Origin: Nitrosomonas sp.
GTDB lineage: Bacteria > Pseudomonadota > Gammaproteobacteria > Burkholderiales > Nitrosomonadaceae
Assembly (NCBI GenBank): GCA_024282035.1
Contig: JAMWZR010000004.1
Span: 1-64,000, forward strand
Length of the DNA: 64,000 bases
Direction: 5' to 3'
Below are positions 39,082 to 47,805 of this stretch, in pieces. Position numbers and translations under genes: made by a program. Position 1 is the stretch's first letter. Each line of letters begins with the position of its first letter. A model generated the notes under the pieces. It did no database searches. It saw only the letters and a list, made by a program, of their open reading frames with translations, and was not told where the DNA came from.

Positions 39082-39471
39082 ATGGCAAGAAAACTGATCA
39101 GCTCGGGCTCAACTTTTGAAAAAGAAATCGGCTATTCACGTGCGGTAGTGGAAGGAAACTGGATTCTGGTGTCGGGTACGACCGGTTTCGATTACAGCAA
39201 GATGACCATTTCCGATGATCTGCTGGAGCAGGCCGAACAATGCTTCAAGAATATCGAAGCGGCATTGCAGCAAGCCGGTTCAAGCATGAAAGATGTGGTG
39301 CGGGTGACTTATGTGTTTCCCAAGGCAGAAGATTTTGAGAAGTGCTGGCCGGTGATGCGTAAATATCTGGGTGAGGTTCGGCCATCGGCCATGATGCTGG
39401 CTGCAGGGTTATCTGATCCGCGCATGAAAATCGAGATTCAGGTTACGGCCTATCGCGCAGACGCAGCTTGA
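39082..39471 (+). CDS. RidA/YjgF family reactive intermediate deaminase
   Basis: This 129-residue protein of the RidA family includes enzymes that hydrolyse reactive enamine/imine intermediates such as those released by IlvA. It shows the family fold with VEGNWILVSGTTGFD, the helix AEQCFKNIEAALQQAG, VVRVTYVFPKAEDF and the catalytic-Arg region EVRPSAMMLAAGL, ending IEIQVTAYRA. A GGAAAAG site lies before the ATG. It lies near ilvA but on the other strand. It belongs to a RidA subgroup rather than clearly to RidA itself, so no symbol is given. Confidence 0.88.
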   Translation: MARKLISSGSTFEKEIGYSRAVVEGNWILVSGTTGFDYSKMTISDDLLEQAEQCFKNIEAALQQAGSSMKDVVRVTYVFPKAEDFEKCWPVMRKYLGEVRPSAMMLAAGLSDPRMKIEIQVTAYRADAA

Positions 39472-39524
39472 CGATTGTGACACCGGATCAGCCAGCGGGT
39501 TAGTCGATTCATGTCGCCATTTAC

Positions 39525-40550
39525 TCAGCGCATTGACTTTTCGCGCTGCCTGATGCGGAGGAATAAGGTCATGAGCATCAGGCCACCGAGCCCTCCGGCA
39601 ACGTCGATCAGGCTGTCGGTTATCAGTGGGGAACGGTTGTTGATGAACAGCTGTGCCAGTTCCGTGCCGGTCGCCAGTAGAATCAGGATGATCAGATGGA
39701 TGAACCAGGATTGTTTTAACGTGGCTTTCAGTGTCAGACCCAACAGGAAAAATACAACGACATGCCAAACCTTGGATAGATCCCACGGCAAGATCGCTTT
39801 GAAAGATTGATCATCAGCGTGAATCTGTGCGGTGACTTCCTCCGAAATCTGGTTCTTGATTTTGCCCGGCAGCGTGGTGCCGATGACGATGGTCGCAAAG
39901 GCAAGTGCTAATGTTAGTCGCTTCAGAAAGGTATGGCCGCTGATCGATAAGCAGGTGCCGAGCAGTAGCAGGAAAAGTATGCTCCAGGAAACCAGCAGAC
40001 CTGATTGGATCCAGAAATAAGCCGGATTTTCGGACACCGGAACAAGGTGTATGTTTTTGAGTTGGAGTGATCCGGTGGCATGACTCAATTCTGCCATTAC
40101 ACGGATGTTCTGCGTGTCGGGTGCAACGGTAAAATAGGCGCGATGATTTTCCCAGGGTTGGGTTCCAATCAGGGAGATTGCTGCGATCGACAGATCCCAG
40201 CGGTTCCTTTGGCCGTTGTGCTGTATCAGCAGGAGTCTTGCCTGGTGCCAGGGTTTGGTTCCGGCGACGACTGCAGTGCTGCGCGCATCGGCCGACAGCA
40301 TCAGTATGGTGTCCGGTACAACCGGTGCAATATACTGCACGACGCCGGTATCGACCTGAGCGCTTGTAGAATGCAGTGTGATCGTGCCATCTTCGATATC
40401 GATGCGGCCAGCTTGAGTCGTTCGGGCATGCCAATCCTCGGTTAGTAGTTCGCCGCCATTCGGCAGATAGGGAGGTACCCATTCGTGCAACAGCAGTGTT
40501 GCACAGGTCATGATCAAGAAAAAGATGCCATGTGTTTTGAGTGTAGGCAT
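39525..40550 (-). CDS. VanZ-like membrane protein with a large extracytoplasmic domain
   Basis: 341 residues. An N-terminal membrane segment is followed by about 150 residues of extracytoplasmic beta-rich domain (DIEDGTITLHSTSAQV..., LQLKNIHLVPV). Four or more membrane segments come next (about residues 185-330). The C-terminal part is VanZ-like: DLSKVWHVVVFFLLG, TGTELAQLFINNRSPLITDSLIDVAGGLGG. The VanZ family includes the teicoplanin-resistance protein, but most members have no known role. It is convergent with the RidA-family gene. Confidence 0.8.
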   Translation of the reverse strand: MPTLKTHGIFFLIMTCATLLLHEWVPPYLPNGGELLTEDWHARTTQAGRIDIEDGTITLHSTSAQVDTGVVQYIAPVVPDTILMLSADARSTAVVAGTKPWHQARLLLIQHNGQRNRWDLSIAAISLIGTQPWENHRAYFTVAPDTQNIRVMAELSHATGSLQLKNIHLVPVSENPAYFWIQSGLLVSWSILFLLLLGTCLSISGHTFLKRLTLALAFATIVIGTTLPGKIKNQISEEVTAQIHADDQSFKAILPWDLSKVWHVVVFFLLGLTLKATLKQSWFIHLIILILLATGTELAQLFINNRSPLITDSLIDVAGGLGGLMLMTLFLRIRQREKSMR

Positions 40551-40685
40551 GTGGGTATGACCCGAGTGTCTGGAATAGGATTGAAAATCGCATGATGCGT
40601 CGAGTCAGTTAAACGTATTTCGGGCAGAGTCGTCAAGATCTGTATTGTTGACGTAACTTATTGGGTACTTCGATGACAATTCTGG

Positions 40686-41213
40686 TCATTCAGCTGTGAC
40701 AGATGATTGCAGTGCCATCTGCAGGGCAGCGTGCCAGACAGATCTTTTTTCTTCGAGAGATAGTCGGGCATGGGCCGGACTGGTGGAGGGCAGACGTATC
40801 AATTTGAAGATCGAGGTATCGCAGCTTGCGGCAACATAACGCCTGAAGCAGGCTTCAGCTTTGCCACCGTTGAAGAAAATATGTGTAAGGGCAGGTTGTG
40901 TGGCGAAAAAAGACTGAAAGTCGTTGACGATCTCGCTACCGACCTCAATGCCGGTATCCAGGCTGCCTGTGCGTTTGCAGGATCTCAATACATCCCAGAG
41001 TGCGATTGGGGATGATTGCAAGGCTGCAACCCTTGCGGCATAGTTTGCATCGGGATGGAGTTGGAGCCATGCCGACAGGATTGGCCAAAAAGCGTTGCGC
41101 TGATGCGCGTAATATTGTTCCGCTGTAAGGGAAGCCTGGCCCGGCATGCTACCCAGGATGAGGATTTTGGCCTGACGCCCTGCAATGGGTGCAAAACTGT
41201 AGATGGTTGACAT
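40686..41213 (-). CDS. DNA-deoxyinosine glycosylase (uracil-DNA glycosylase superfamily)
   Basis: This 175-residue protein belongs to the Mug/UDG superfamily and is of the DNA-deoxyinosine glycosylase type that excises hypoxanthine from deaminated DNA. Motif 1 reads ILGSMPGQASL with YYAHQRNAFWPIL following, and motif 2 is LPSTSPAHARLS near the C-terminus. IALWDVLRSCKRTGSLD lies between them. It is first in the left-hand reading direction after an intergenic gap and is separated from the phosphoglycerate mutase-like gene by 15 bases, so it may be the last gene of the operon that begins at 44279. Confidence 0.85.
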   Translation of the reverse strand: MSTIYSFAPIAGRQAKILILGSMPGQASLTAEQYYAHQRNAFWPILSAWLQLHPDANYAARVAALQSSPIALWDVLRSCKRTGSLDTGIEVGSEIVNDFQSFFATQPALTHIFFNGGKAEACFRRYVAASCDTSIFKLIRLPSTSPAHARLSLEEKRSVWHAALQMALQSSVTAE

Positions 41214-41228
41214 GACGCAGGCCGGCGA

Positions 41229-41972
41229 TCATTTAAGATGATCGAGATAATAATGGCGAACGGAATTGAGCTGTTGATCGATTTCGTAAACCAGAGGCCG
41301 GCCGGTTGGCATTTTTAGCGCCATGACCTGGAGCGGGGTGAGATCACCCAGAAGCATCATCAGGACACGAAGTGTATTGCGGTGTGACACGATCAGTATC
41401 CTTTTTCCAAGCTGTATTTGTGGCTTGATCGTTTCTTGCCAGTATGGACTGATTCGCGCATATGCCTGATGCATGCTTTCGCCCAGGGGTAGCTCTTTTG
41501 GGTCGATTTCGGCATAGCGGGATTGATTGCCTGGATAACGTGGATCCAGGTGATTCAGAAATGGAGGGGGGGCGTCAAATTTGATTTGGCAGCCGAGTAG
41601 AGGCCAGATGCCGAATCGTTTGATGGCTGCCCATCGCTCCATGCCTTCCAACGCACCATAATGTCGTTCATTGAGGTGCCAGTTTTCAATGACTGGGATA
41701 TCCCGTCGCATGGATGACAGCACAATGTGCGCGGTGGTCTGGGCGCGCTGCAATACCGATGTGAAGCACAGATCGAACGTGTAACCCGCCTGTTTGAGCA
41801 AGAACGCCGCTTGTTCGGCTTCCTTTTCACCTTTGGGGCTGAGTGGTATGTCGCTCCAGCCGGTCAGTTTCTTGTCGCGATTCCAGATGCTTTGACCATG
41901 GCGCAGGAGCACCAGCTTGTTGACACCATCGGAATGGTTGGAGGAACAATCGGATGAAAGTACCTTGAGCAT
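41229..41972 (-). CDS. gpmA: 2,3-bisphosphoglycerate-dependent phosphoglycerate mutase-like protein
   Basis: 247 residues from the ATG at 41972, which overlaps the desaturase stop as TGATG. The open frame is longer but would run inside that gene. The histidine-phosphatase signature [10 protein letters not shown] is present, then [12 protein letters not shown], the proton donor region ERHYGALEG and [13 protein letters not shown] (second catalytic His). These fit dPGM, which interconverts 3- and 2-phosphoglycerate. The N-terminal extension of about 18 residues before the barrel is unusual. Its place in a lipid-like operon leaves open a phosphatase or mutase role on another substrate. Confidence 0.85.
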   Translation of the reverse strand: MLKVLSSDCSSNHSDGVNKLVLLRHGQSIWNRDKKLTGWSDIPLSPKGEKEAEQAAFLLKQAGYTFDLCFTSVLQRAQTTAHIVLSSMRRDIPVIENWHLNERHYGALEGMERWAAIKRFGIWPLLGCQIKFDAPPPFLNHLDPRYPGNQSRYAEIDPKELPLGESMHQAYARISPYWQETIKPQIQLGKRILIVSHRNTLRVLMMLLGDLTPLQVMALKMPTGRPLVYEIDQQLNSVRHYYLDHLK

Positions 41973-43039
41973 CAGGTTTGCTGTTGACGTGATGCTTCGT
42001 GAGCCGCGGATTCCTGCCAGATTTGCCGCAGGGCTGGCCACAGGCCACTGCGCAGTGTTTTGATGTACTGCGAGTTGTCGGTCAGGTTGTTGATCAGGCG
42101 GCGCTGTGCCTTACCAAGGTTGTGGTAGGGCATGCTCATGAACAGATGATGCGTGGCATGGTAGCGCAATCCCACTGGAGCCCACAGCGGCGTTACCAGA
42201 AAGTTGCCGGGAATGTTGATGGAGTCGAGATATTGCTCCGGTAAAGTCATCTTGTGGTCGCCAGGATTGCGGTAGGCGTGTGCGGCAAGTGTACGTAATG
42301 AATTCAGAATGAAGACGGTTACAGCCGTCAGATACCACAGGATCAGCACCGAATAGGGAAATACGCCCGATACGACCAGTGCAATGATGCTGGCGCCGAA
42401 TATACAGGCTCCCATTTCCTGTTGGCGCCAGTTGTGGTCGTTACGGATGGCATTCTCGCCGCGTCGGTATGCGGGATCGATAGTCAGCGAGGAAGCGCGT
42501 TCCCAGACGATCTTGCGCAGTGGGGGAATCAGGTACGACAGCGGTGTAAGTACGACGAAACGCAGCGCCAGTAAAGGTGGAATCAGAAAGGACAAAAGTA
42601 CATACACCACCATTTCTGCTGGTCTGCGGGTTGCAAAGGGCAGATATTCGCCATCGGCGGTTGTGCCGTAGACATCTGGCTTGTGGTGATCGTTATGTAC
42701 GCCATCATAGGTAAATGAGGGAATCATGAAGGGAATGCCACAAATGACATTCCAGACCAGCCGGAAATTCCGGAATGTGCCTTTTTTGAGATGTGCCAGT
42801 TCATGAACGAAGATCGCTGAGCGATACAGTGCCAGCACCGCTACGATAAAACCGCCCAATTGCCATAGCGATAAAAAAGGGGAAAACAGGGTGGTCAGGA
42901 AAGCAGACCAGCCCAATGTGATATGAAACAGAAAATCGATCCAGTAAATCCAGGGGTTGGGTGTCATCAGGTCGCGCACCAGATGATGTGCTTCACGCAG
43001 TGGAAATTCCTTGATGTAGGGGGCTTGGGGTTCGCTCAC
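41972..43039 (-). CDS. Membrane fatty acid desaturase-like protein
   Basis: 355-residue integral membrane protein with the three His boxes of the desaturase/hydroxylase superfamily: HELAH (79-83), HNDHH (115-119) and HATHH (294-298). These bind a diiron centre. Hydrophobic pairs lie at about 40-75, 140-175 and 210-250, giving four to six membrane spans. It should introduce double bonds or hydroxyl groups into acyl chains, using an electron donor not encoded here. It is in one operon with a nucleotidyltransferase and a HIT protein upstream and a phosphoglycerate mutase-like gene overlapping downstream. Confidence 0.88.
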   Translation of the reverse strand: MSEPQAPYIKEFPLREAHHLVRDLMTPNPWIYWIDFLFHITLGWSAFLTTLFSPFLSLWQLGGFIVAVLALYRSAIFVHELAHLKKGTFRNFRLVWNVICGIPFMIPSFTYDGVHNDHHKPDVYGTTADGEYLPFATRRPAEMVVYVLLSFLIPPLLALRFVVLTPLSYLIPPLRKIVWERASSLTIDPAYRRGENAIRNDHNWRQQEMGACIFGASIIALVVSGVFPYSVLILWYLTAVTVFILNSLRTLAAHAYRNPGDHKMTLPEQYLDSINIPGNFLVTPLWAPVGLRYHATHHLFMSMPYHNLGKAQRRLINNLTDNSQYIKTLRSGLWPALRQIWQESAAHEASRQQQT

Positions 43040-43054
43040 TTTCTCTCTCGCATG

Positions 43055-43513
43055 TCATTCAGGCCAGCAGGATCGTAGTTGTTGCAGGATATGCTGGTTG
43101 ATCGTGCTGTCAGTTTGATTGGGTTCGCCCAGATTGGGTACGCCTGGCCATCCTGCATCGACAAATACCATTCCGGCAAACGATTGGGGACCGGAATAAC
43201 GGGGCAGCACATGGAAGTGTACATCCGGATCGACCATCATGAGCATCAGGTAGTTGATTCGGTTGTATTGGAATGCCTGGGTCAGGGTGACTTCAATGTG
43301 CCGCGTCACAGTGGCCAGTTCGGTAAAACTGTCGGGACTCAATTGTGAAAAGGCGGTGACTGGTTCGTGTGCTGCCAGGATCAGCGCACCAAGAGTCACT
43401 TGCGCCGGGCGGAGCAGGACGGTCCAGTGCTGATAACTGTGGATGATCGTTTGTGGTGCACCAAACTTGCGCATGGTGGCGTTGAAATCGGTAAAAGAAG
43501 GTTGCTGGGTCAT
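43055..43513 (-). CDS. HIT-family nucleotide hydrolase/transferase
   Basis: About 152 residues from ATG 43513, four bases after the stop of the upstream nucleotidyltransferase. The HIT signature reads DVHFHVLPRY: the nucleophile His and the last His are present, but the first His of H-x-H-x-H is Asp. The N-terminal half has MRKFGAPQTIIHSYQHWTVLL, as in GalT-like or Ap4A-acting HIT proteins. The family hydrolyses or transfers nucleoside monophosphates from dinucleotides or nucleotidyl-sugars and lipids. The pairing with a nucleotidyltransferase suggests work on an activated intermediate. Confidence 0.82.
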   Translation of the reverse strand: MTQQPSFTDFNATMRKFGAPQTIIHSYQHWTVLLRPAQVTLGALILAAHEPVTAFSQLSPDSFTELATVTRHIEVTLTQAFQYNRINYLMLMMVDPDVHFHVLPRYSGPQSFAGMVFVDAGWPGVPNLGEPNQTDSTINQHILQQLRSCWPE

Positions 43514-43517
43514 AATG

Positions 43518-44279
43518 TCACATATTGAAGATGATACCGGCGCGTGCCAGATCTTCGATAAAATCGATCTCGCACCAGCGAAAACCACTAACTGAGCAGG
43601 CTCGGACCAAATGCTGTTTGGCAAGGCGATCGATGATCGATAAATACCAGGATTTCAGTTCAGCCGGATGACGCAGTGCTTCCTCGACAGACTGACGAAA
43701 CAGGAATGCACCCTGGTCGCGAAAATAAAGCAGACCGATGGACTCCGCATTGACTTGATGGGGCGGTACGATTTTACTGACTTGGTGCACCCAGCCCTCG
43801 GTATCCAACTGTACTTTCATGTCGTCGGCATCGTAAGCATCCTTGTAATCCACGCTCAGTGTAATGGCCGCTGGTGTTGAATTCAAGACTTTCAGCAGCA
43901 GCGCGGATTCGATGACGGTGTCGCCGTTCAGCAATAGGAAGCTGCCGTTCATTTCATCGCGCGCGATCCAGCAACTGGCAAGATTATCCGCTACTTCATA
44001 AAACGGATTGAAGCGTGTTTTGATGTCGGGATGAGCAGCGTAGCGTTGCTGGAGCAGGTCTTCTATCAAATCAGCTTTAAAGCCGGTAATGATGGTGATG
44101 TGATCGATGCCAACGCTAAGCAGTGCGTCGATTTGTCGCGACAGTACCGGTTGATCGGCGACCGGCAGCAGGCATTTCGGCGTATTTTCCGTCAGTGGCA
44201 GTAGCCTTCGCCCTTGTCCGGCACTGAGGATGATGGCTTTGATCGGAATTGCGGATGAGGATGGATGATCATGCGTCAT
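43518..44279 (-). CDS. Sugar/alcohol-phosphate nucleotidyltransferase
   Basis: This 253-residue nucleotidyltransferase has an A-type GT fold. The nucleotide-binding signature is AIILSAGQGRRLLPLTENTPKCLLPV, shown here in its key positions G-x-G-x-R-L and P-K-x-L. LLLNGDTVIE holds the metal-binding Asp, and a C-terminal region SGFRWCEIDFIEDL resembles that of phosphocholine cytidylyltransferases (LicC-like) and sugar-nucleotide pyrophosphorylases. The nucleotide and acceptor cannot be told from sequence. It is the first gene of the operon running down to at least 41229. Confidence 0.8.
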   Translation of the reverse strand: MTHDHPSSSAIPIKAIILSAGQGRRLLPLTENTPKCLLPVADQPVLSRQIDALLSVGIDHITIITGFKADLIEDLLQQRYAAHPDIKTRFNPFYEVADNLASCWIARDEMNGSFLLLNGDTVIESALLLKVLNSTPAAITLSVDYKDAYDADDMKVQLDTEGWVHQVSKIVPPHQVNAESIGLLYFRDQGAFLFRQSVEEALRHPAELKSWYLSIIDRLAKQHLVRACSVSGFRWCEIDFIEDLARAGIIFNM

Positions 44280-44382
44280 ATCGTTGAAAACGGGATGAAC
44301 AAAGGCATCCCGATGGCTAGTATGGGTTGAATGGAAACTTCATAGTGCGGCATTGTAACGAAGTTTAGTGCGAGGGCGCAGG

Positions 44383-45543
44383 TTATTGAAAGGAAAGACT
44401 GCTCATTTGCTTTAATTCGGCAACGATGCGTTGTGTGGCATGCAAAAAGTCATCGATCTGCTGCACGGTGTTGTCTCGCCCCAGGCTCACACGCACAGCG
44501 CATCGTGCCAACATCGGATCGACCTGCATGGCGCCGAGCACATGGCTTTGCCCGGGATTGACACTGGAACAGGCGGCGCCAGCTGCAACAGCAAATCCAG
44601 CCTTGTCCAGCTTTACCACCAAGGTGTCTCCCTCGATTTCCGGTAAGGCAAAGTAACTGGTATTGGGAATGCGCGCAGCTTCGCGTCCGAAAATCGTTGC
44701 ACCCATACCGATCAGGCCTGTCTCCAGTCGATCGCGCAAACCTGAAACATGTTGCGCCGTTTCTGCGGTGCGTGCCTGTGCGAGCGAGCAGGCCAGACCA
44801 AAACCAACAATCGCGGGTACATTTTCGGTGCCCGAACGTAGGCCGTTTTCATGTCCGCCACCGTAAATCAAGGGTTTCAACAACAAGCGTTTGTCAACAA
44901 TCAGCGCAGCTGCACCCTTGGGACCATTGATCTTGTGTGCTGACAAGGTCATGGCGTGTACTTTCAGGGTGGCAAAATCAACCGGTATCTTTCCCAATCC
45001 CTGAATGGCATCGGTGTGAATGTAAGCACCCTGTGCACGCGCCATTTCTGCAATGGCAGCGACATCCTGGATTACACCGGTTTCATTGTTTGCGAGCATG
45101 ACTGAAACGAGCTTGGGTGGATGTTGCTGTAGGGCGAGTCCGGCTGTCTCCACATCTACTCGACCGGAAGTGTCGACACAAAATTGCTGTAGACTCCATG
45201 GTTCACCGCTGCGGCGGGACAAAGCCTGTGCCGGTTTCAGGACGCAGGGGTGCTCGATTGCGCTGATGAACAAGTGCCCCGGTTTGAGACTATCGGCTGC
45301 GCCGCGTATGAATAAGTTGTTGGCTTCCGAGCCGCCACTGGTAAAAATGACCTGCACTGGCTGCACACCCACAGCTTCAGCGACTTGCCGACGCGCCTGG
45401 TCGATGGCGCGGCGAGCTTGAATGCCGTAGCCATGCCTGCTCGATGCATTGCCGTATTCTTGCTGAAAATATGGCAGCATGGCATCCAGTACTGCATCGT
45501 CCATACGGGTGGTGGCATTGTGATCGAAATAGACTGAGGACAT
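44383..45543 (-). CDS. Cysteine desulfurase (NifS/IscS-like)
   Basis: 386 residues from the ATG at 45543, which opens with the family start VYFDHNATT. The enzyme uses PLP to release sulfur from cysteine as a persulfide for Fe-S clusters or thiolation. PLP Lys204 lies in LSAHKINGPKG, His98 in AIEHPCV, Asp in IHTDAIQ and the sulfur-accepting Cys324 in AGAACSSVNPGQSHV. Chain length and motifs fit group I NifS/IscS. No iscR/iscU/hscBA genes adjoin, so it may be a second copy with a special role. Confidence 0.92.
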   Translation of the reverse strand: MSSVYFDHNATTRMDDAVLDAMLPYFQQEYGNASSRHGYGIQARRAIDQARRQVAEAVGVQPVQVIFTSGGSEANNLFIRGAADSLKPGHLFISAIEHPCVLKPAQALSRRSGEPWSLQQFCVDTSGRVDVETAGLALQQHPPKLVSVMLANNETGVIQDVAAIAEMARAQGAYIHTDAIQGLGKIPVDFATLKVHAMTLSAHKINGPKGAAALIVDKRLLLKPLIYGGGHENGLRSGTENVPAIVGFGLACSLAQARTAETAQHVSGLRDRLETGLIGMGATIFGREAARIPNTSYFALPEIEGDTLVVKLDKAGFAVAAGAACSSVNPGQSHVLGAMQVDPMLARCAVRVSLGRDNTVQQIDDFLHATQRIVAELKQMSSLSFQ

Positions 45544-45706
45544 GGGATAGGATGCATGGTTTATCAAAAATTCCGACTCGGAATTGTAATCCAGATGGCA
45601 TGTTTGGTGATTAATTCTTTATGTAGGCGCGTCAATTTGGAACTGTCGCATTACAACTGGATCAAGAGCCGAAAATGCAAAAAACGCTTAGATCGGTACT
45701 GAGGGA

Positions 45707-47422
45707 TTAATCAATCGCCGATCTGCCATTCCACGTAAATGCATTGTTCATCGATGGGTTGATGGGGAAGTCGGGCGACCGGGCAATCCAGCCTTCAGGA
45801 GAAACGAGGTATACGTAGGCTAGAGATTCTTTTTTGGCAGGTCCGACAATATCCATGCCATAGGACATGGTTCCCGATGCTGGAAGGGTCAGCATGCCGT
45901 AATCACGAATGTGAAGCAGAAATTGACCAGGTGGCCCCGAAAATTTCCACTGCAGGATCTTGCGTCGTCCCTGGCTCTCAACGGCAACATCAATGCCAAA
46001 TGATTGATTGGAGCCTGCGGAAAGTTGCTGGTGTAAATGGTTGGCAATCTCCTGGACTTGGCTATCAGTCATGAGGCGGACGTGACGGTAACGATCGTCG
46101 TATGCATACAATGCTGGTCTGCCTTTTTCAACTAATGAAATCAATTCGTTGTCGCTACGTATTAGTGTAGGTGAATGTCGTCCGGTGATAATCAGATTGG
46201 CCTTTTGTATGAGAGACAGGTAGCTGAGATCCTTGAACTGAGAAGGAAGAAAGAAGCCGCCCTGTTCGTTTTCGATGAGGAACTGGTTCTGCTTCTCTAG
46301 GGTGTGACTGTTGCTTGCTATCTTTGTAATCGTTTGTTGCTGTGAAAAAATGAGCATACCGGCAACGGCAACCAGAGAGATGACATGAGCCGGTTTGGAA
46401 TGTGTCAGCCAAACCAGGCCTATTGCAAGAACCCAGCTGAAAAAAAACAATAATCGTGAGGACAGAATATCTGCAAAGCCGGTTTGTAACATTGGCAGGA
46501 TGGGTGTGGCAACGGTGATCGCTACACTTGTTAGAAATAGTACATTGATTTTTTGCTGATGCTGGATCTTTACAAGCAATAGGGAAATGATGCAATACGT
46601 CAAGATGATCCCAGCAATCCAGGTATTACCGAATAGATTTGAGAAAAAACCTGCCAGTATCTCATTCAGGGTCAGTTGCCCTGACAATGGTGGCTGACCA
46701 TATCCACCGATTCCTTGCAAGACTTGTAACCGAACTGCAGCATAGGCTATGGCCACTAGTAAGGCGGTCCATAGGTGACGCAGACGATTTTTCCATGATC
46801 CTTCGGGATAGAAGATAAGTATTGCGATGATGGGGACATAAAGTTCCTTACTTAGGCAGGCCATTGCATAAACCCCAGCCGCTGTTGTCGACAGGAATGG
46901 ATTGTTTTCACGTAAGCCGCGCACAAAAAAGTAGAGCGCTAGAATCGTAAATAATAATCCGTAGGCATAATGTCCGGTCATCAGCAGTTGTCCTACAGTG
47001 CCTGTTGCCGGCATGGAGAGGAAGAGGGCTGCTCCCATGAAAGAGGCCATGGGAGTAAACCAGAGTCGCAGTAATAAAAAAGTCGCTGTGGCGGATGCCC
47101 AAATAATGAGCAGGAGATGGGCATAATGCCCCGCGGGATTTACACCAAAAAATGGCAGCCCTATTTCATAGAAAAAAGCATTCCAGGGTGTGATATGCGC
47201 CCAGGATTGTTCACGCATGATGTCGGGAACAAAGAAATACTGCCAAGGTGAATAAGTTGCGGTAAAAAATAGGTGTGGACCATCGTCAAAGCGCCAGCCT
47301 GCTGATAACGCGCTGTGGTGCAAAACCAGGCAGAGAAATGCGAGTATCGTTGCAACCGTTAATGGGTGACTCGTTATTTGGTGCCACTGCATGTTGGCAT
47401 GATTTATTGCAGATTTTTCCAT
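45707..47422 (-). CDS. GT-C-type membrane glycosyltransferase of a gtr operon
   Basis: About 571 residues from ATG 47422, overlapping the GtrA gene by 19 bases. It has ten or more membrane segments in the first 400 residues and a soluble C-terminal domain of about 170 residues. An early loop carries the acidic FDDGPHL, typical of the Asp-containing first loop of GT-C enzymes. Such proteins (Gtr type) transfer a sugar from undecaprenyl phosphate to a surface polymer or protein. The donor lipid would be made by the GT2 enzyme and flipped by GtrA of the same operon. The acceptor is unknown. Confidence 0.75.
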   Translation of the reverse strand: MEKSAINHANMQWHQITSHPLTVATILAFLCLVLHHSALSAGWRFDDGPHLFFTATYSPWQYFFVPDIMREQSWAHITPWNAFFYEIGLPFFGVNPAGHYAHLLLIIWASATATFLLLRLWFTPMASFMGAALFLSMPATGTVGQLLMTGHYAYGLLFTILALYFFVRGLRENNPFLSTTAAGVYAMACLSKELYVPIIAILIFYPEGSWKNRLRHLWTALLVAIAYAAVRLQVLQGIGGYGQPPLSGQLTLNEILAGFFSNLFGNTWIAGIILTYCIISLLLVKIQHQQKINVLFLTSVAITVATPILPMLQTGFADILSSRLLFFFSWVLAIGLVWLTHSKPAHVISLVAVAGMLIFSQQQTITKIASNSHTLEKQNQFLIENEQGGFFLPSQFKDLSYLSLIQKANLIITGRHSPTLIRSDNELISLVEKGRPALYAYDDRYRHVRLMTDSQVQEIANHLHQQLSAGSNQSFGIDVAVESQGRRKILQWKFSGPPGQFLLHIRDYGMLTLPASGTMSYGMDIVGPAKKESLAYVYLVSPEGWIARSPDFPINPSMNNAFTWNGRSAID

Positions 47423-47805
47423 GTCCAGTTTTTGTGTGCGAGGAAAGTCGTCAGAGGTAGGAAAATGAACGATATGAGTACACCAATCAGATAATGCCAA
47501 TGCAGAGTTTCGCTGATGGCAACGGCTATCAGCGAAACGGTCAGTCCAGCGAGTGAGACGATCAGGAATCGTGCATAGCGATGGCTGGTGACAGCGGTCT
47601 GAAAAGACCAGCGGCTATTTGCCCAGAAAGAAAAAAGATTGGCACTGATGAATGCAAATCCATTGGCGGGTATGGGGTGGACTTCCAGAAGCTCTACCAT
47701 GCCGGTGACAATGATCAAATGTATGAGTGTGTTGATCACTCCAATCAGTGAAAAGCTCGTCAATTGTCGTCCGGTTTCACGGTTTAACATGGGTTTGTGT
47801 TCCAT
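47404..47805 (-). CDS. GtrA-family membrane protein (putative lipid-linked sugar flippase)
   Basis: About 133 residues from ATG 47805 (MEHKP); an ATG at 47790 is also possible. Four membrane segments are visible: FSLIGVINTLIHLIIVTGMV, an ANLFSFWANSRWSF segment with the conserved N-x-W-x-F, LIVSLAGLTVSLIAVAI and LIGVLISFIFLPLTTFLA, ending in NWTWKNLQ. This is the GtrA/DPMS-associated family thought to flip undecaprenyl-phosphate sugars. It overlaps gtrB upstream (29 bases) and the GT-C gene downstream (19 bases). Confidence 0.85.
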   Translation of the reverse strand: MEHKPMLNRETGRQLTSFSLIGVINTLIHLIIVTGMVELLEVHPIPANGFAFISANLFSFWANSRWSFQTAVTSHRYARFLIVSLAGLTVSLIAVAISETLHWHYLIGVLISFIFLPLTTFLAHKNWTWKNLQ

